From the NCBI RefSeq assembly GCF_000689415.1, contig NZ_HG322950.1, positions 1,426,001 through 1,490,000 on the forward strand: a stretch of 64,000 bases of DNA, read 5' to 3'. Under the pieces are notes generated by a model that worked only from the letters and a program-made list of their open reading frames with translations, had not been told where the DNA came from and did no database searches. Positions 35,808 through 45,065 of the stretch are shown here, one piece after another. Source of the stretch: Pseudomonas knackmussii B13 (GTDB taxonomy: Bacteria > Pseudomonadota > Gammaproteobacteria > Pseudomonadales > Pseudomonadaceae). How positions within the stretch are numbered: position 1 is the stretch's first letter; each line of letters opens with the position of its first letter. The position numbers and the translations under genes were made by a program.

Positions 35808-37232
35808 ATGCAAACCCTGAAACGCAGTATGGCTGCGATGGTCGCCCTGTTGGCTTTGAGCCTGACAGCCGTCGCCCGCGCTGAATTGCCTGACTTCACT
35901 CAACTGGTGGAGAAAGCCTCGCCGGCCGTGGTGAACATCAGTACCACGCAGAAGGTGCCGGATCAGGTCGCCAGCGGGCAGATGCCCGATCTTGAAGGCC
36001 TGCCGCCGATGTTCCGCGACTTCATTGAGCGCAGCATGCCGCGTGGCCAGGGTGGTCAGCGTCCGCCCCGCGGCGCGCAGCGCGAGGCCCAGTCCCTGGG
36101 CTCGGGCTTCATCATTTCCGACGATGGCTACGTGCTGACCAACAACCACGTGGTCGCCGACGCCGACGAGATCGTCGTCCGCCTGTCCGACCGCAGCGAG
36201 CACAAGGCCAAGCTGATTGGCGCCGACGCGCGCAGCGACGTGGCCCTGCTGAAGATCGACGCGAAAGGTCTGCCGACCCTCAAGTTCGGTGACTCCGACA
36301 AGCTCAAGGTCGGCGAGTGGGTATTGGCCATCGGTTCGCCGTTCGGCTTCGACCATTCGGTGACCGCCGGCATCGTCAGCGCCAAGGGGCGCAGCCTGCC
36401 GAACGAGAACTACGTGCCCTTCATCCAGACCGACGTGGCGATCAACCCGGGCAACTCCGGTGGTCCGCTGCTGAACCTGCAGGGTGAAGTGGTCGGTATC
36501 AACTCGCAGATCTTCACCCGGTCCGGTGGCTTCATGGGCCTGTCCTTCGCCATTCCGATCGATGTGGCGATGAACGTGGCCGATCAGCTGAAGAAAGGCG
36601 GCAAGGTCAGCCGCGGCTGGCTCGGCGTGGTGATTCAGGAGGTCAGCAAGGATCTCGCCGAATCCCTCGGTCTGGACAAGCCGGCCGGCGCCTTGGTGGC
36701 CCAGCTGGTACAGGATGGCCCGGCAGCGAAGGGCGGCCTGCAGGTTGGCGACGTGATCCTCAGCCTCAACGGCCAGGCCATCAACGAGTCGGCCGATCTG
36801 CCGCACCTGGTCGGAGGCATGAAGCCGGGCGACAAGGCGTCTCTGGACGTATTCCGCGATGGTTCGCGCAAGACCCTGAACATGTCTATCGGCAGTTTGC
36901 CGGACGAAGAGGACGAAGTCGCCGCGATGGAAGGGCAAGGTGCCGAGCGCAGCAGCAATAGCCTCGGCCTGACCGTATCCGACCTCAGCGCCGATCAGCG
37001 CAAGACCCTGGATATCAAGGGCGGCGTGGTTATCAAGGACGTTCAGGACGGTCCGGCGGCGATGATCGGCCTGCGTCCGGGGGACGTCATCACCCACCTG
37101 AACAACCGCCAGGTGGATTCGGCCAAGGCATTCTCCGATATCGCCAAGGCGCTGCCCAAGGGCAAATCGGTCTCCATGCGAGTACTTCGTCAGGGGCGCG
37201 CCAGCTTCATCACCTTCAAGCTGGGCGATTGA
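35808..37232 (+). CDS. mucD: Periplasmic serine protease MucD (DegP family)
   Basis: A 474-residue HtrA protease and chaperone. Signal peptide ending VARA (about residue 26); trypsin-like domain with the triad in LTNNHVVADA (His), RSDVALLKID (Asp) and NPGNSGGPLLN (Ser); two PDZ domains at about 275-365 and 385-470 (AALPKGKSV-type region near the end). Removes misfolded envelope proteins and so lowers AlgU activation. Followed by a strong terminator and then the IS element. Confidence 0.97.
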   Translation: MQTLKRSMAAMVALLALSLTAVARAELPDFTQLVEKASPAVVNISTTQKVPDQVASGQMPDLEGLPPMFRDFIERSMPRGQGGQRPPRGAQREAQSLGSGFIISDDGYVLTNNHVVADADEIVVRLSDRSEHKAKLIGADARSDVALLKIDAKGLPTLKFGDSDKLKVGEWVLAIGSPFGFDHSVTAGIVSAKGRSLPNENYVPFIQTDVAINPGNSGGPLLNLQGEVVGINSQIFTRSGGFMGLSFAIPIDVAMNVADQLKKGGKVSRGWLGVVIQEVSKDLAESLGLDKPAGALVAQLVQDGPAAKGGLQVGDVILSLNGQAINESADLPHLVGGMKPGDKASLDVFRDGSRKTLNMSIGSLPDEEDEVAAMEGQGAERSSNSLGLTVSDLSADQRKTLDIKGGVVIKDVQDGPAAMIGLRPGDVITHLNNRQVDSAKAFSDIAKALPKGKSVSMRVLRQGRASFITFKLGD

Positions 37233-37245
37233 CCGGCTAGGACGG

Positions 37246-37272
37246 AAAAGGGCGGTGTTCACCGCCCTTTTT
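37246..37272 (+). terminator. Terminator of algU-mucABCD
   Basis: AAAAGGGCGGTG, short loop, CACCGCCCTTTTT, 14 bases after mucD and 9 bases before the IS. Confidence 0.9.
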
Positions 37273-37333
37273 CATGCCCGTGTCCCGTCCTGAATAAGGT
37301 TTACACCTTCGCCCTTATTTCAGGAGAGCCCCG

Positions 37334-37735
37334 ATGGCAGAAGGTGTTCGTCGCAGCCAGCGTGATTACACGCTGGCTTTTAAACTGGCGGTGGTCGACC
37401 AGGTCGAAAAAGGCGAAATGAGCTACAAGGAGGCTCAGGCCCGCTATGGCATCCAGGGCCGCTCGACGGTGCTGGTGTGGTTACGCAAGCATGGCCGGCA
37501 GGACTGGAACCAGGGCGCCTCCCTTCGAAAGGCTCGGAGCCCGGATATGAATACCCCGAAATTGCCGTTGACCCCGGAACAACGCATCAAGGAACTCGAG
37601 CAGCAGCTTGAGGTGATGAGCCAGAAGGCGCAGTTCTTCGAGGCCGTGGTGAATGTGCTGGAGAATGACTACGGCGTTTCGATCGTAAAAAAGCGTCCCG
37701 GCGAGTCCTCACGCAAAGGCAAGTCCAAGCGCTGA
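37334..37735 (+). CDS. IS3-family transposase OrfA
   Basis: A 133-residue DNA-binding subunit. Helix-turn-helix at about 12-58 (FKLAVVDQVEKGEMSYKEA, QARYGIQGRSTVLVWLRKH) and a leucine-zipper-like coil at about 88-115 (RIKELEQQLEVMSQKAQFF). A slippery AAAAAAG near its end lets some ribosomes pass into orfB, giving the OrfAB transposase; OrfA alone usually limits transposition. Ribosome site AGGAGAG before ATG 37334. Confidence 0.93.
   Translation: MAEGVRRSQRDYTLAFKLAVVDQVEKGEMSYKEAQARYGIQGRSTVLVWLRKHGRQDWNQGASLRKARSPDMNTPKLPLTPEQRIKELEQQLEVMSQKAQFFEAVVNVLENDYGVSIVKKRPGESSRKGKSKR
37687..37693 (+). other. Programmed -1 frameshift site of the IS
   Basis: AAAAAAG in phase A AAA AAG relative to orfA (codons GTA AAA AAG). 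A -1 slip enters the orfB frame, which is open from here (continuing ...QVQALSVSRACQFMG). This is the usual IS3 signal. Confidence 0.85.
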
Positions 37736-37758
37736 GTGTTAGCAGGGCTTGCCAGTTC

Positions 37759-38556
37759 ATGGGCATCAGCCGCCAGGCGTACTACCAGCGCAACCGGGCG
37801 GCGGATCAGCGCAGCCAGCAGGATCGACAGATCGCCCAGTTCGTGCGGCAGGTGCGGATGCGTCAGCCGCGCCTGGGAGCACGCAAGCTGCATTATCTGT
37901 TGCAGCAGCAAGCGGAAGCCGCGTTGCGAGTTGGGCGCGATCGCCTGTTCCGGGTGCTGGCCGAGCACCGCCTGCTGGTTCGACCCAAGCGGGCGTACCA
38001 CAAGACCACCCACAGTTTTCACCGGTTCCATCGCCATCCCAATCTGCTCAAGCCAGGGCCGCAACAGGTCTTGCCCGATGCGCCGGAGCGCGTCTGGGTT
38101 GCCGACATCACCTATCTGCCCAGCCAGAGCGGCCCGCTGTACCTGAGCCTGGTCACCGACGCCTATTCGCGCAAGATCGTCGGCCATCACGTCCACGACA
38201 GCCTGCACGCCGAGTCGGTGGCCCATGCCTACAGCCAGGCGCTGCGGCGCCGCACGACGCAGGAACCCCTGGTGCATCACTCCGACCGAGGAATTCAGTA
38301 CTGCTCGGGGCTTTACCAACGCCTGCACGCGCAGCACGGAGCAATCTGCTCGATGACCGACGGCTACGACTGTTACCAGAATGCGCTGGCTGAGCGCGTC
38401 AACGGCATCCTGAAGAACGAGTTGCTGGAGCATCCTCCCGCCGACCTCGCGCAGGCGCGCCGCATGGTGCGTGAAGCCGTCGACATCTATAACCGCGAGC
38501 GCCCTCACCTGGCTCTGAAATACAAAACGCCCGATGCGGTGCATCGGGCGTTTTGA
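37759..38556 (+). CDS. IS3-family transposase OrfB (DDE integrase domain)
   Basis: The first ATG is 37759, giving 265 residues, but the frame is open back to the slippery site, so the natural product is OrfAB. HTH_21-like part (GISRQAYYQRNR, RKLHYLLQQQ), then the rve integrase core with DDE residues in VWVADITYL, VHHSDRGIQY and NALAERVNGILKNE, and the final YNRERPHLALKYKTPD. All catalytic residues are present, so the IS may be active. Confidence 0.93.
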   Translation: MGISRQAYYQRNRAADQRSQQDRQIAQFVRQVRMRQPRLGARKLHYLLQQQAEAALRVGRDRLFRVLAEHRLLVRPKRAYHKTTHSFHRFHRHPNLLKPGPQQVLPDAPERVWVADITYLPSQSGPLYLSLVTDAYSRKIVGHHVHDSLHAESVAHAYSQALRRRTTQEPLVHHSDRGIQYCSGLYQRLHAQHGAICSMTDGYDCYQNALAERVNGILKNELLEHPPADLAQARRMVREAVDIYNRERPHLALKYKTPDAVHRAF

Positions 38557-38707
38557 GGTCTGGAGCATGGCCTGAGAGGTGTAAACCTATTTCAGGACTA
38601 GACACCGACGAACTGCCGCGGGCGTGACGTGCCGCGGCATTTTCAGGTAAACTCCCCGGCTATTTTTCGGCGGATCACCGCCTTCAGCCTTCCGAGTGTG
38701 TCAAGCC

Positions 38708-40507
38708 GTGAGTGACCTGAGTCATATCCGCAATTTCTCCATCATCGCCCACATCGACCATGGCAAGTCGACCCTGGCCGACCGCTTCATCCAGATGTGC
38801 GGTGGTCTGTCCGACCGCGAGATGGAGGCCCAGGTCCTCGACTCCATGGACCTCGAGCGTGAGCGCGGCATCACCATCAAGGCCCACAGCGTCACCCTTC
38901 ACTACAACGCGAAGGACGGCAAGACCTACCAGCTGAACTTCATCGATACTCCCGGCCACGTCGACTTCACCTACGAAGTCAGCCGCTCGCTGGCCGCCTG
39001 CGAGGGCGCGCTGCTGGTGGTGGATGCCGGCCAGGGTGTCGAGGCGCAGTCGGTGGCCAACTGCTACACCGCCATCGAGCAGGGCCTGGAAGTCATGCCC
39101 GTGCTGAACAAGATGGACCTGCCGCAGGCCGATCCGGACCGCGTTAAGGACGAGATCGAAAGCATCATCGGCATCGATGCCACTGACGCCGTGGCCTGCT
39201 CCGCGAAGAGCGGCATGGGTGTTGACGAGGTGCTCGAGCGCCTGGTCGCGACCATTCCGCCGCCCGAGGGCGAGATCGAGGCTCCGTTGCAGGCGCTGAT
39301 CATCGACTCCTGGTTCGACAACTACCTGGGCGTGGTCTCGCTGGTACGTGTCAAGCACGGCCGCGTCAAGAAGGGCGACAAGATCCTGGTGAAGTCCACC
39401 GGCAAGGTCCACCAGGTGGACAGCGTCGGCGTCTTCACCCCGAAGCACACCGAGACTCCGGACCTCAAGGCCGGCGAGGTAGGCTTCATCATCGCCGGCA
39501 TCAAGGAAATTCTGGGCGCGCCGGTGGGCGATACCCTGACCCTGTCCAACACCCCGGACGTGGAAGTACTGCCGGGCTTCAAGCGTATCAAGCCGCAGGT
39601 CTACGCCGGCCTTTTCCCGGTCAGCTCCGATGACTTCGAGGACTTCCGCGAAGCCCTGCAGAAACTGACCCTGAACGACGCCGCGCTGCAGTACGAGCCG
39701 GAGAGCTCCGAGGCCCTGGGCTTCGGCTTCCGCATCGGCTTCCTCGGCATGCTGCACATGGAGATCATCCAGGAGCGCCTGGAGCGCGAATACGACCTGG
39801 ACCTGATCACCACCGCGCCGACCGTGATCTTCGAGATCGTGCAGAAGAACGGCGACATCCTTTATGTCGACAACCCGTCCAAGCTGCCGGATATCTCGTC
39901 CATCGACGAGATGCGTGAGCCGATCTGCCGTGCCACCATCCTCGTGCCCCAGGAGCACCTGGGCAACGTCATCACCCTTTGCATCGAGAAGCGCGGCGTG
40001 CAGCGCGACATGCACTTCCTCAGCGGCCAGGTCCAGGTGATCTACGACCTGCCGATGAACGAGGTGGTGCTGGACTTCTTCGATCGCCTGAAGTCGACCA
40101 GCCGCGGCTATGCCTCGCTCGACTACAGCTTCGACCGCTTCGAGCCGGCCAACCTGGTCCGTCTCGACGTGCTGATCAACGGCGAGAAGGTAGACGCCCT
40201 CGCTCTGATCGTTCACCGCGACAACGCCCCCTACAAGGGCCGTCAGCTGGTGGAGAAGATGAAAGAGCTGATCCCGCGGCAGATGTTCGACGTGGCGATT
40301 CAGGCGGCCATCGGTGGGCAGATCATCGCCCGTTCGACGGTCAAGGCGCTCAGGAAGAACGTGCTGGCCAAGTGCTATGGTGGTGATGTGAGCCGTAAGC
40401 GCAAGCTGCTGGAGAAGCAGAAGGCCGGTAAGAAACGGATGAAACAGGTCGGTAGCGTGGAGATTCCGCAGGAAGCCTTCCTCGCCGTGCTCAAAGTGGA
40501 CAGTTAG
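38708..40507 (+). CDS. lepA: Elongation factor 4 (LepA)
   Basis: A 599-residue ribosomal GTPase. G1 AHIDHGKSTL, switch DLERERGITI, G3 DTPGHVDF, G4 NKMD, then EF-G-like domains II, III, V and the LepA-specific C-terminal domain (LAKCYGGDVSRKRKLLEKQK). Start is GTG 38708 (VSDLSHIRN), matching the usual N-terminus; a start at 38696 is unlikely. First gene of lepA-lepB-rnc-era-recO-pdxJ, now separated from mucD by the IS. Confidence 0.97.
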   Translation: MSDLSHIRNFSIIAHIDHGKSTLADRFIQMCGGLSDREMEAQVLDSMDLERERGITIKAHSVTLHYNAKDGKTYQLNFIDTPGHVDFTYEVSRSLAACEGALLVVDAGQGVEAQSVANCYTAIEQGLEVMPVLNKMDLPQADPDRVKDEIESIIGIDATDAVACSAKSGMGVDEVLERLVATIPPPEGEIEAPLQALIIDSWFDNYLGVVSLVRVKHGRVKKGDKILVKSTGKVHQVDSVGVFTPKHTETPDLKAGEVGFIIAGIKEILGAPVGDTLTLSNTPDVEVLPGFKRIKPQVYAGLFPVSSDDFEDFREALQKLTLNDAALQYEPESSEALGFGFRIGFLGMLHMEIIQERLEREYDLDLITTAPTVIFEIVQKNGDILYVDNPSKLPDISSIDEMREPICRATILVPQEHLGNVITLCIEKRGVQRDMHFLSGQVQVIYDLPMNEVVLDFFDRLKSTSRGYASLDYSFDRFEPANLVRLDVLINGEKVDALALIVHRDNAPYKGRQLVEKMKELIPRQMFDVAIQAAIGGQIIARSTVKALRKNVLAKCYGGDVSRKRKLLEKQKAGKKRMKQVGSVEIPQEAFLAVLKVDS

Positions 40508-40512
40508 ATTCT

Positions 40513-41367
40513 ATGACGCTGAATTTCCCGCTGTTGCTGGTGATCGCCGTTGCCGTTTGCGGCGCCCTGGCCCTGGTCGACCTGGTGCTCTTCGCACCGC
40601 GTCGCCGAGCCGCCATCTCCGCCTACCAGGGCTCGGTCGCCGAGCCCGATCCGGAAGTGCTGGACAAGCTGAACAAGGAGCCCGTGCTGGTCGAGTACGG
40701 CAAGTCCTTCTTCCCGGTGCTGTTCATCGTGCTGGTGCTGCGCTCCTTCCTGGTCGAACCGTTCCAGATTCCGTCCGGCTCGATGAAGCCGACCCTGGAA
40801 GTCGGTGATTTCATCCTGGTCAACAAGTTCGCCTACGGCATCCGCCTGCCGGTGCTGGACACCAAGGTGATCCCGGTTGGCGACCCGCAGCGCGGCGATG
40901 TGATGGTGTTCCGCTATCCCAGCGACCCGAACATCAACTACATCAAGCGCGTAGTTGGCGTGCCGGGCGACAAGATCCGCTACACCAGCGACAAGCGCCT
41001 GTACATCAACGACCAGTTGGTGGCACAGCAACTGCTCGGCGAGGAGCCGGGTAGCCTGGGCAGCGTTACGCTGTTCAAGGAAAAGCTGGGTGACGTCGAA
41101 CACCTGATCCGCCAGGAGATGACCCGCTACCGCATCGAGCCGGGTCGCGAATGGCAGGTGCCGGCCGGCCATTACTTCATGATGGGCGACAACCGCGACA
41201 ACTCGAACGACAGCCGCTACTGGAACGATCCGCGCATTCCCAAGGAGCTGCTGGGCATGGTTCCGGACCGCAACATCGTCGGCAAGGCGTTCGCCGTATG
41301 GATGAGCTGGCCGGATCCGAAGCTGCACAACCTGCCGAACTTCTCGCGGGTTGGCGTGATTCACTGA
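40513..41367 (+). CDS. lepB: Signal peptidase I
   Basis: A 284-residue membrane protease that removes signal peptides. Two N-terminal transmembrane segments (about 2-22 and 62-80), catalytic Ser in PFQIPSGSMKPTL, Lys in NYIKRVVGVPGDKI, and box E GDNRDNSNDSRYW. Begins 5 bases after lepA. A stem (41418-41451) follows but lacks a T run. Confidence 0.97.
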   Translation: MTLNFPLLLVIAVAVCGALALVDLVLFAPRRRAAISAYQGSVAEPDPEVLDKLNKEPVLVEYGKSFFPVLFIVLVLRSFLVEPFQIPSGSMKPTLEVGDFILVNKFAYGIRLPVLDTKVIPVGDPQRGDVMVFRYPSDPNINYIKRVVGVPGDKIRYTSDKRLYINDQLVAQQLLGEEPGSLGSVTLFKEKLGDVEHLIRQEMTRYRIEPGREWQVPAGHYFMMGDNRDNSNDSRYWNDPRIPKELLGMVPDRNIVGKAFAVWMSWPDPKLHNLPNFSRVGVIH

Positions 41368-41417
41368 TTGTGAGATGCGTCGAGCGCCGACCCTGCAGTC
41401 GGTGCTAGAACGATAAG

Positions 41418-41451
41418 GCGGGGCTGCACGCGGGGAGCGGGTCAGCCCCGC
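41418..41451 (+). other. Stem-loop between lepB and the DUF4845 gene
   Basis: GCGGGGCTG pairs with CAGCCCCGC across 16 bases; no T tract follows, so it is more likely an attenuator or mRNA-processing or protecting structure than a full terminator. Confidence 0.4.
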
Positions 41452-41508
41452 TTGCACTTGGAACCGCCACCGGCGGGACATAAGAACCATACCGACAATG
41501 AGGTCGCC

Positions 41509-41886
41509 ATGACTTACGCGCATTCGCAGAAGGGGCTGTCGCTGCTGGGCTGGATGGTAGTGCTGGCTATTGTGGCGTTTCTTGCCAGTACGGCGTTCAA
41601 GGTCATTCCGCACTACCTGGACTATTACTCCATCGAGAAGGCCATCACCTCGGTGGAAACCGACAAGGCCGCGGAGGTGCGCAGCGTTCCGGAGTTCTAC
41701 TCTTACGTGGACAAGGCGCTGACCATCAACAACATCCGCGACCTGAAACTGCAGGACGCGATGGACGTGCAGCTGGAAGACAACGAATTCCGCGTGCACC
41801 TGAAATATGAAAAACGCGAGCCGCTGATCGAGAACCTCGACCTGGTGGTCCACTTCGACAAAGACTTCCGTGTAAGAACACCGTGA
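41509..41886 (+). CDS. DUF4845 membrane protein
   Basis: A 125-residue protein with a type IV pilin-like N-terminus: KGLSLLGWMVVLAIVAFLA, one transmembrane segment at about 10-32, then a small periplasmic domain (IPHYLDYYSIEKAI; IRDLKLQDAMDVQL). DUF4845 genes sit between lepB and rnc in many gammaproteobacteria; function unknown. ATG 41509 with GAGG upstream. Its stop overlaps the GTG of rnc. Confidence 0.9.
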   Translation: MTYAHSQKGLSLLGWMVVLAIVAFLASTAFKVIPHYLDYYSIEKAITSVETDKAAEVRSVPEFYSYVDKALTINNIRDLKLQDAMDVQLEDNEFRVHLKYEKREPLIENLDLVVHFDKDFRVRTP

Positions 41887-42564
41887 GCAATACCCTGGAC
41901 CGACTCGAGCGCAAGCTCGGCTACACCTTCAAGGACCAGGACCTGATGGTCCTGGCCCTGACCCACCGCAGCTTCGCCGGGCGCAACAACGAGCGCCTGG
42001 AGTTCCTTGGCGACGCCATCCTCAACTTCGTCATCGGCGAGGCGCTGTTCACCCACTTCCCTCAGGCCCGCGAGGGGCAGCTGTCGCGCCTGCGCGCGCG
42101 GCTGGTCAAGGGCGAGACCCTGGCCTTGCTGGCCCGTGGTTTCGAGCTGGGCGACTACCTGCGCCTGGGTTCCGGCGAACTGAAGAGCGGCGGCTTCCGT
42201 CGCGAGTCGATTCTTGCCGACGCCATGGAAGCGCTGATCGGTGCCATCTACCTGGACACTGGCATGGATTCCGCGCGCGAGCGCATCCTCGCCTGGCTCG
42301 GCCCGCAACTGCGCGAGCTGACCCCGGTAGATACCAACAAGGACCCGAAAACGCGCCTGCAGGAGTTCCTGCAATCGCGTGCCTGCGATCTGCCGCGCTA
42401 CGACGTGGTGGATATCCAGGGCGAACCGCATTGCCGGACCTTCTTCGTCGAGTGCGAAGTGGCCCTGCTGAACGACAAGACCCACGGTCATGGCGGCAGT
42501 CGCCGCATCGCCGAGCAGGTGGCTGCCGCCGCCGCTCTGGTGGCCCTGGGCGTGGAGAATGGCC

Positions 42565-42572
<8 letters not shown>
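41883..42572 (+). CDS. rnc: Ribonuclease III
   Basis: A 229-residue endonuclease cutting double-stranded RNA (rRNA precursors, mRNAs). Signature NERLEFLGDAILNFVIGEAL around residues 38-57 with the metal-binding acids, and a C-terminal dsRNA-binding domain about 155-225 (KTRLQEFLQSRACDLPRYDV). GTG 41883. It overlaps era by 8 bases. Confidence 0.97.
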
Positions 42573-43473
<901 letters not shown>

Positions 43474-43528
43474 TATCCATCTGGCAGCCCGCTCCGGCGG
43501 GCTGCCTGCCTGAAGGCCGCTCCCGCGC

Positions 43529-44233
43529 ATGAGCCTCGTCAGCGTCCCCCTGCCGTCCTTCATCCTGCACAGCCGTCCCTACAAGGAAACCAGCGCGCTG
43601 GTGGACTTCTTCACCCCCGAAGGACGCCTGCGTGCGGTCCTGCGCGGTGCGCGCGGCAAGTCCGGAGCGCTGGCCCGGCCTTTCGTGCCGCTGGAGGCTG
43701 AGTTCCGCGGGCGAAGCGAGCTGAAGAACGTCTCGCGCCTGGAAGCCGCCGGCATCCCCAACCTGCTGGCCAGCGAAGCGCTGTTCAGCGGCCTCTATCT
43801 GAATGAATTGCTGATCCGCCTGCTGCCGGCGGAAGTCCCGCATCCCGACCTCTTCGAGCACTATCGCGCGACCTTGCCGCTGCTGGCCGCTGGGCGCCCG
43901 CTGGAGCCGCTGCTGCGCGCCTTCGAATGGCGCCTGCTGGACGAGCTGGGCTATGGTTTCGCTCTCGATCGGGATATTGTCGGACAATCCGTGGCGCCCC
44001 AGGGCCTGTATCGCCTGTTGCCGGACGCCGGACTGGAACCGGTGGGCGAGCTGCAGCCGGGCCTGTTCCACGGCGCCGACCTGCTGGCCATGGCCGAGGC
44101 GGACTGGAGCGCTCCCGGTGCCCTGGCCGCAGCCAAGCGCCTGATGCGCCAAGCCCTCGCACCCCATCTCGGCGGCCGGCCGCTGGTCAGCCGCGAACTC
44201 TTCATGAATCGTAAGGAGCCTCCCCGTGACTGA
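43529..44233 (+). CDS. recO: DNA repair protein RecO
   Basis: A 234-residue RecFOR-pathway mediator that loads RecA on SSB-coated DNA. N-terminal OB fold (FILHSRPYKETSALVDFFT), helical middle (LYLNELLIRLLPAEVPHPDLF) and no obvious zinc cysteines, as common in Pseudomonas. ATG 43529. It overlaps pdxJ by 8 bases. Confidence 0.95.
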   Translation: MSLVSVPLPSFILHSRPYKETSALVDFFTPEGRLRAVLRGARGKSGALARPFVPLEAEFRGRSELKNVSRLEAAGIPNLLASEALFSGLYLNELLIRLLPAEVPHPDLFEHYRATLPLLAAGRPLEPLLRAFEWRLLDELGYGFALDRDIVGQSVAPQGLYRLLPDAGLEPVGELQPGLFHGADLLAMAEADWSAPGALAAAKRLMRQALAPHLGGRPLVSRELFMNRKEPPRD

Positions 44234-44969
44234 AGCCAACCGCATCCTCCTGGGCGTCAACATCGACCACGTGGCCACCCTGCGCCAGGCCCGCGGCACC
44301 CGTTACCCGGATCCGGTGAAGGCGGCGCTGGACGCCGAGGAAGCCGGCGCCGACGGCATCACCGTGCACCTGCGCGAAGACCGCCGGCACATCCAGGACC
44401 GCGATGTGCGTGTGCTCGCCGAAGTGCTGCAGACGCGCATGAACTTCGAGATGGGTGTCACCGAGGAAATGATGGCCTTCGCCGAGATCATCCGTCCGGC
44501 GCACGTCTGCCTGGTCCCGGAAACCCGCCAGGAGCTGACTACCGAGGGTGGCCTGGATGTCGCCGGGCAGGAAGCGCGCATTCACGCCGCGGTGCAGCGT
44601 CTGGCCGCTGCCGGCTGTGAAGTGTCGCTGTTCATCGATGCCGATCCGCGGCAGATCGAGGCGTCCGCCCGCATCGGCGCACCGGCTATCGAGCTGCACA
44701 CCGGCCGTTATGCGGACGCCCACAGCGTCGCTGAAACCGCCCTGGAGCTGGCGCGCATCCGTGACGGCGTGGAGTTCGGCCTGTCCCATGGGCTGATCGT
44801 CAACGCCGGTCATGGCCTGCACTACCACAATGTCGAGCCGGTGGCGGCGATTGCCGGAATCAACGAGTTGAACATCGGCCACGCGCTGGTGGCCCACGCG
44901 CTGTTCGTTGGCTTCAAGCAGGCGGTGGCGGAGATGAAGGCGCTGATCGTGGCAGCGGCCAACCGCTGA
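44226..44969 (+). CDS. pdxJ: Pyridoxine 5'-phosphate synthase
   Basis: A 247-residue TIM-barrel enzyme making pyridoxine phosphate from deoxyxylulose phosphate and aminoacetone phosphate. Landmarks LGVNIDHVATLRQARGT, the catalytic His-Arg region GITVHLREDRRHI, and the C-terminal GHGLHYHNV and NIGHALVAHALFVG. GTG 44226 gives the usual N-terminus. Followed within 10 bases by a REPIN. Confidence 0.97.
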   Translation: MTEANRILLGVNIDHVATLRQARGTRYPDPVKAALDAEEAGADGITVHLREDRRHIQDRDVRVLAEVLQTRMNFEMGVTEEMMAFAEIIRPAHVCLVPETRQELTTEGGLDVAGQEARIHAAVQRLAAAGCEVSLFIDADPRQIEASARIGAPAIELHTGRYADAHSVAETALELARIRDGVEFGLSHGLIVNAGHGLHYHNVEPVAAIAGINELNIGHALVAHALFVGFKQAVAEMKALIVAAANR

Positions 44970-44978
44970 GCTCGCGAT

Positions 44979-45059
44979 TCTGGGTCCCCGCGTTCGCGGG
45001 GATGACGCCAGGAAGCGTGAGCCTCGAATCCGTCATTCCCGCGAACGCGGGAACCCAGA
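44979..45059. repeat. REPIN: two inverted REP sequences after pdxJ
   Basis: TCTGGGTCCCCGCGTTCGCG (continuing GGGATGACG, 44979-45007) faces its inverted copy CGTCATTCCCGCGAACGCGG (continuing GAACCCAGA, 45031-45059). Each half has its own CCCGCG-TT-CGCGGG stem, and the two differences between halves are compensatory base-pair changes. It separates pdxJ from convergent cmoB and may act as a transcript end. Confidence 0.85.
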
Positions 45060-45065
45060 TAACTG

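Larger units (their letters stand above)
37281..38604 (+). mobile_element. IS3-family insertion sequence, apparently complete
   Basis: 1324 bases. Left end TGTCCCGTCCTGAATAAGGT matches the reverse complement of the right end, TGTCTAGTCCTGAAATAGGT, and both continue TTACACCT (28-base imperfect inverted repeats at 37281-37308 and 38577-38604). A 3-base direct repeat CCG flanks it (37278-37280 and 38605-38607), the expected target duplication. It carries overlapping orfA and orfB with a -1 frameshift signal and an intact DDE triad. It has inserted in the mucD-lepA gap without breaking a gene. Confidence 0.93.

Noticed and set aside
41418..41451. Intrinsic terminator after lepB
   Set aside because: The stem is good but there is no T run; recorded only as a stem-loop.
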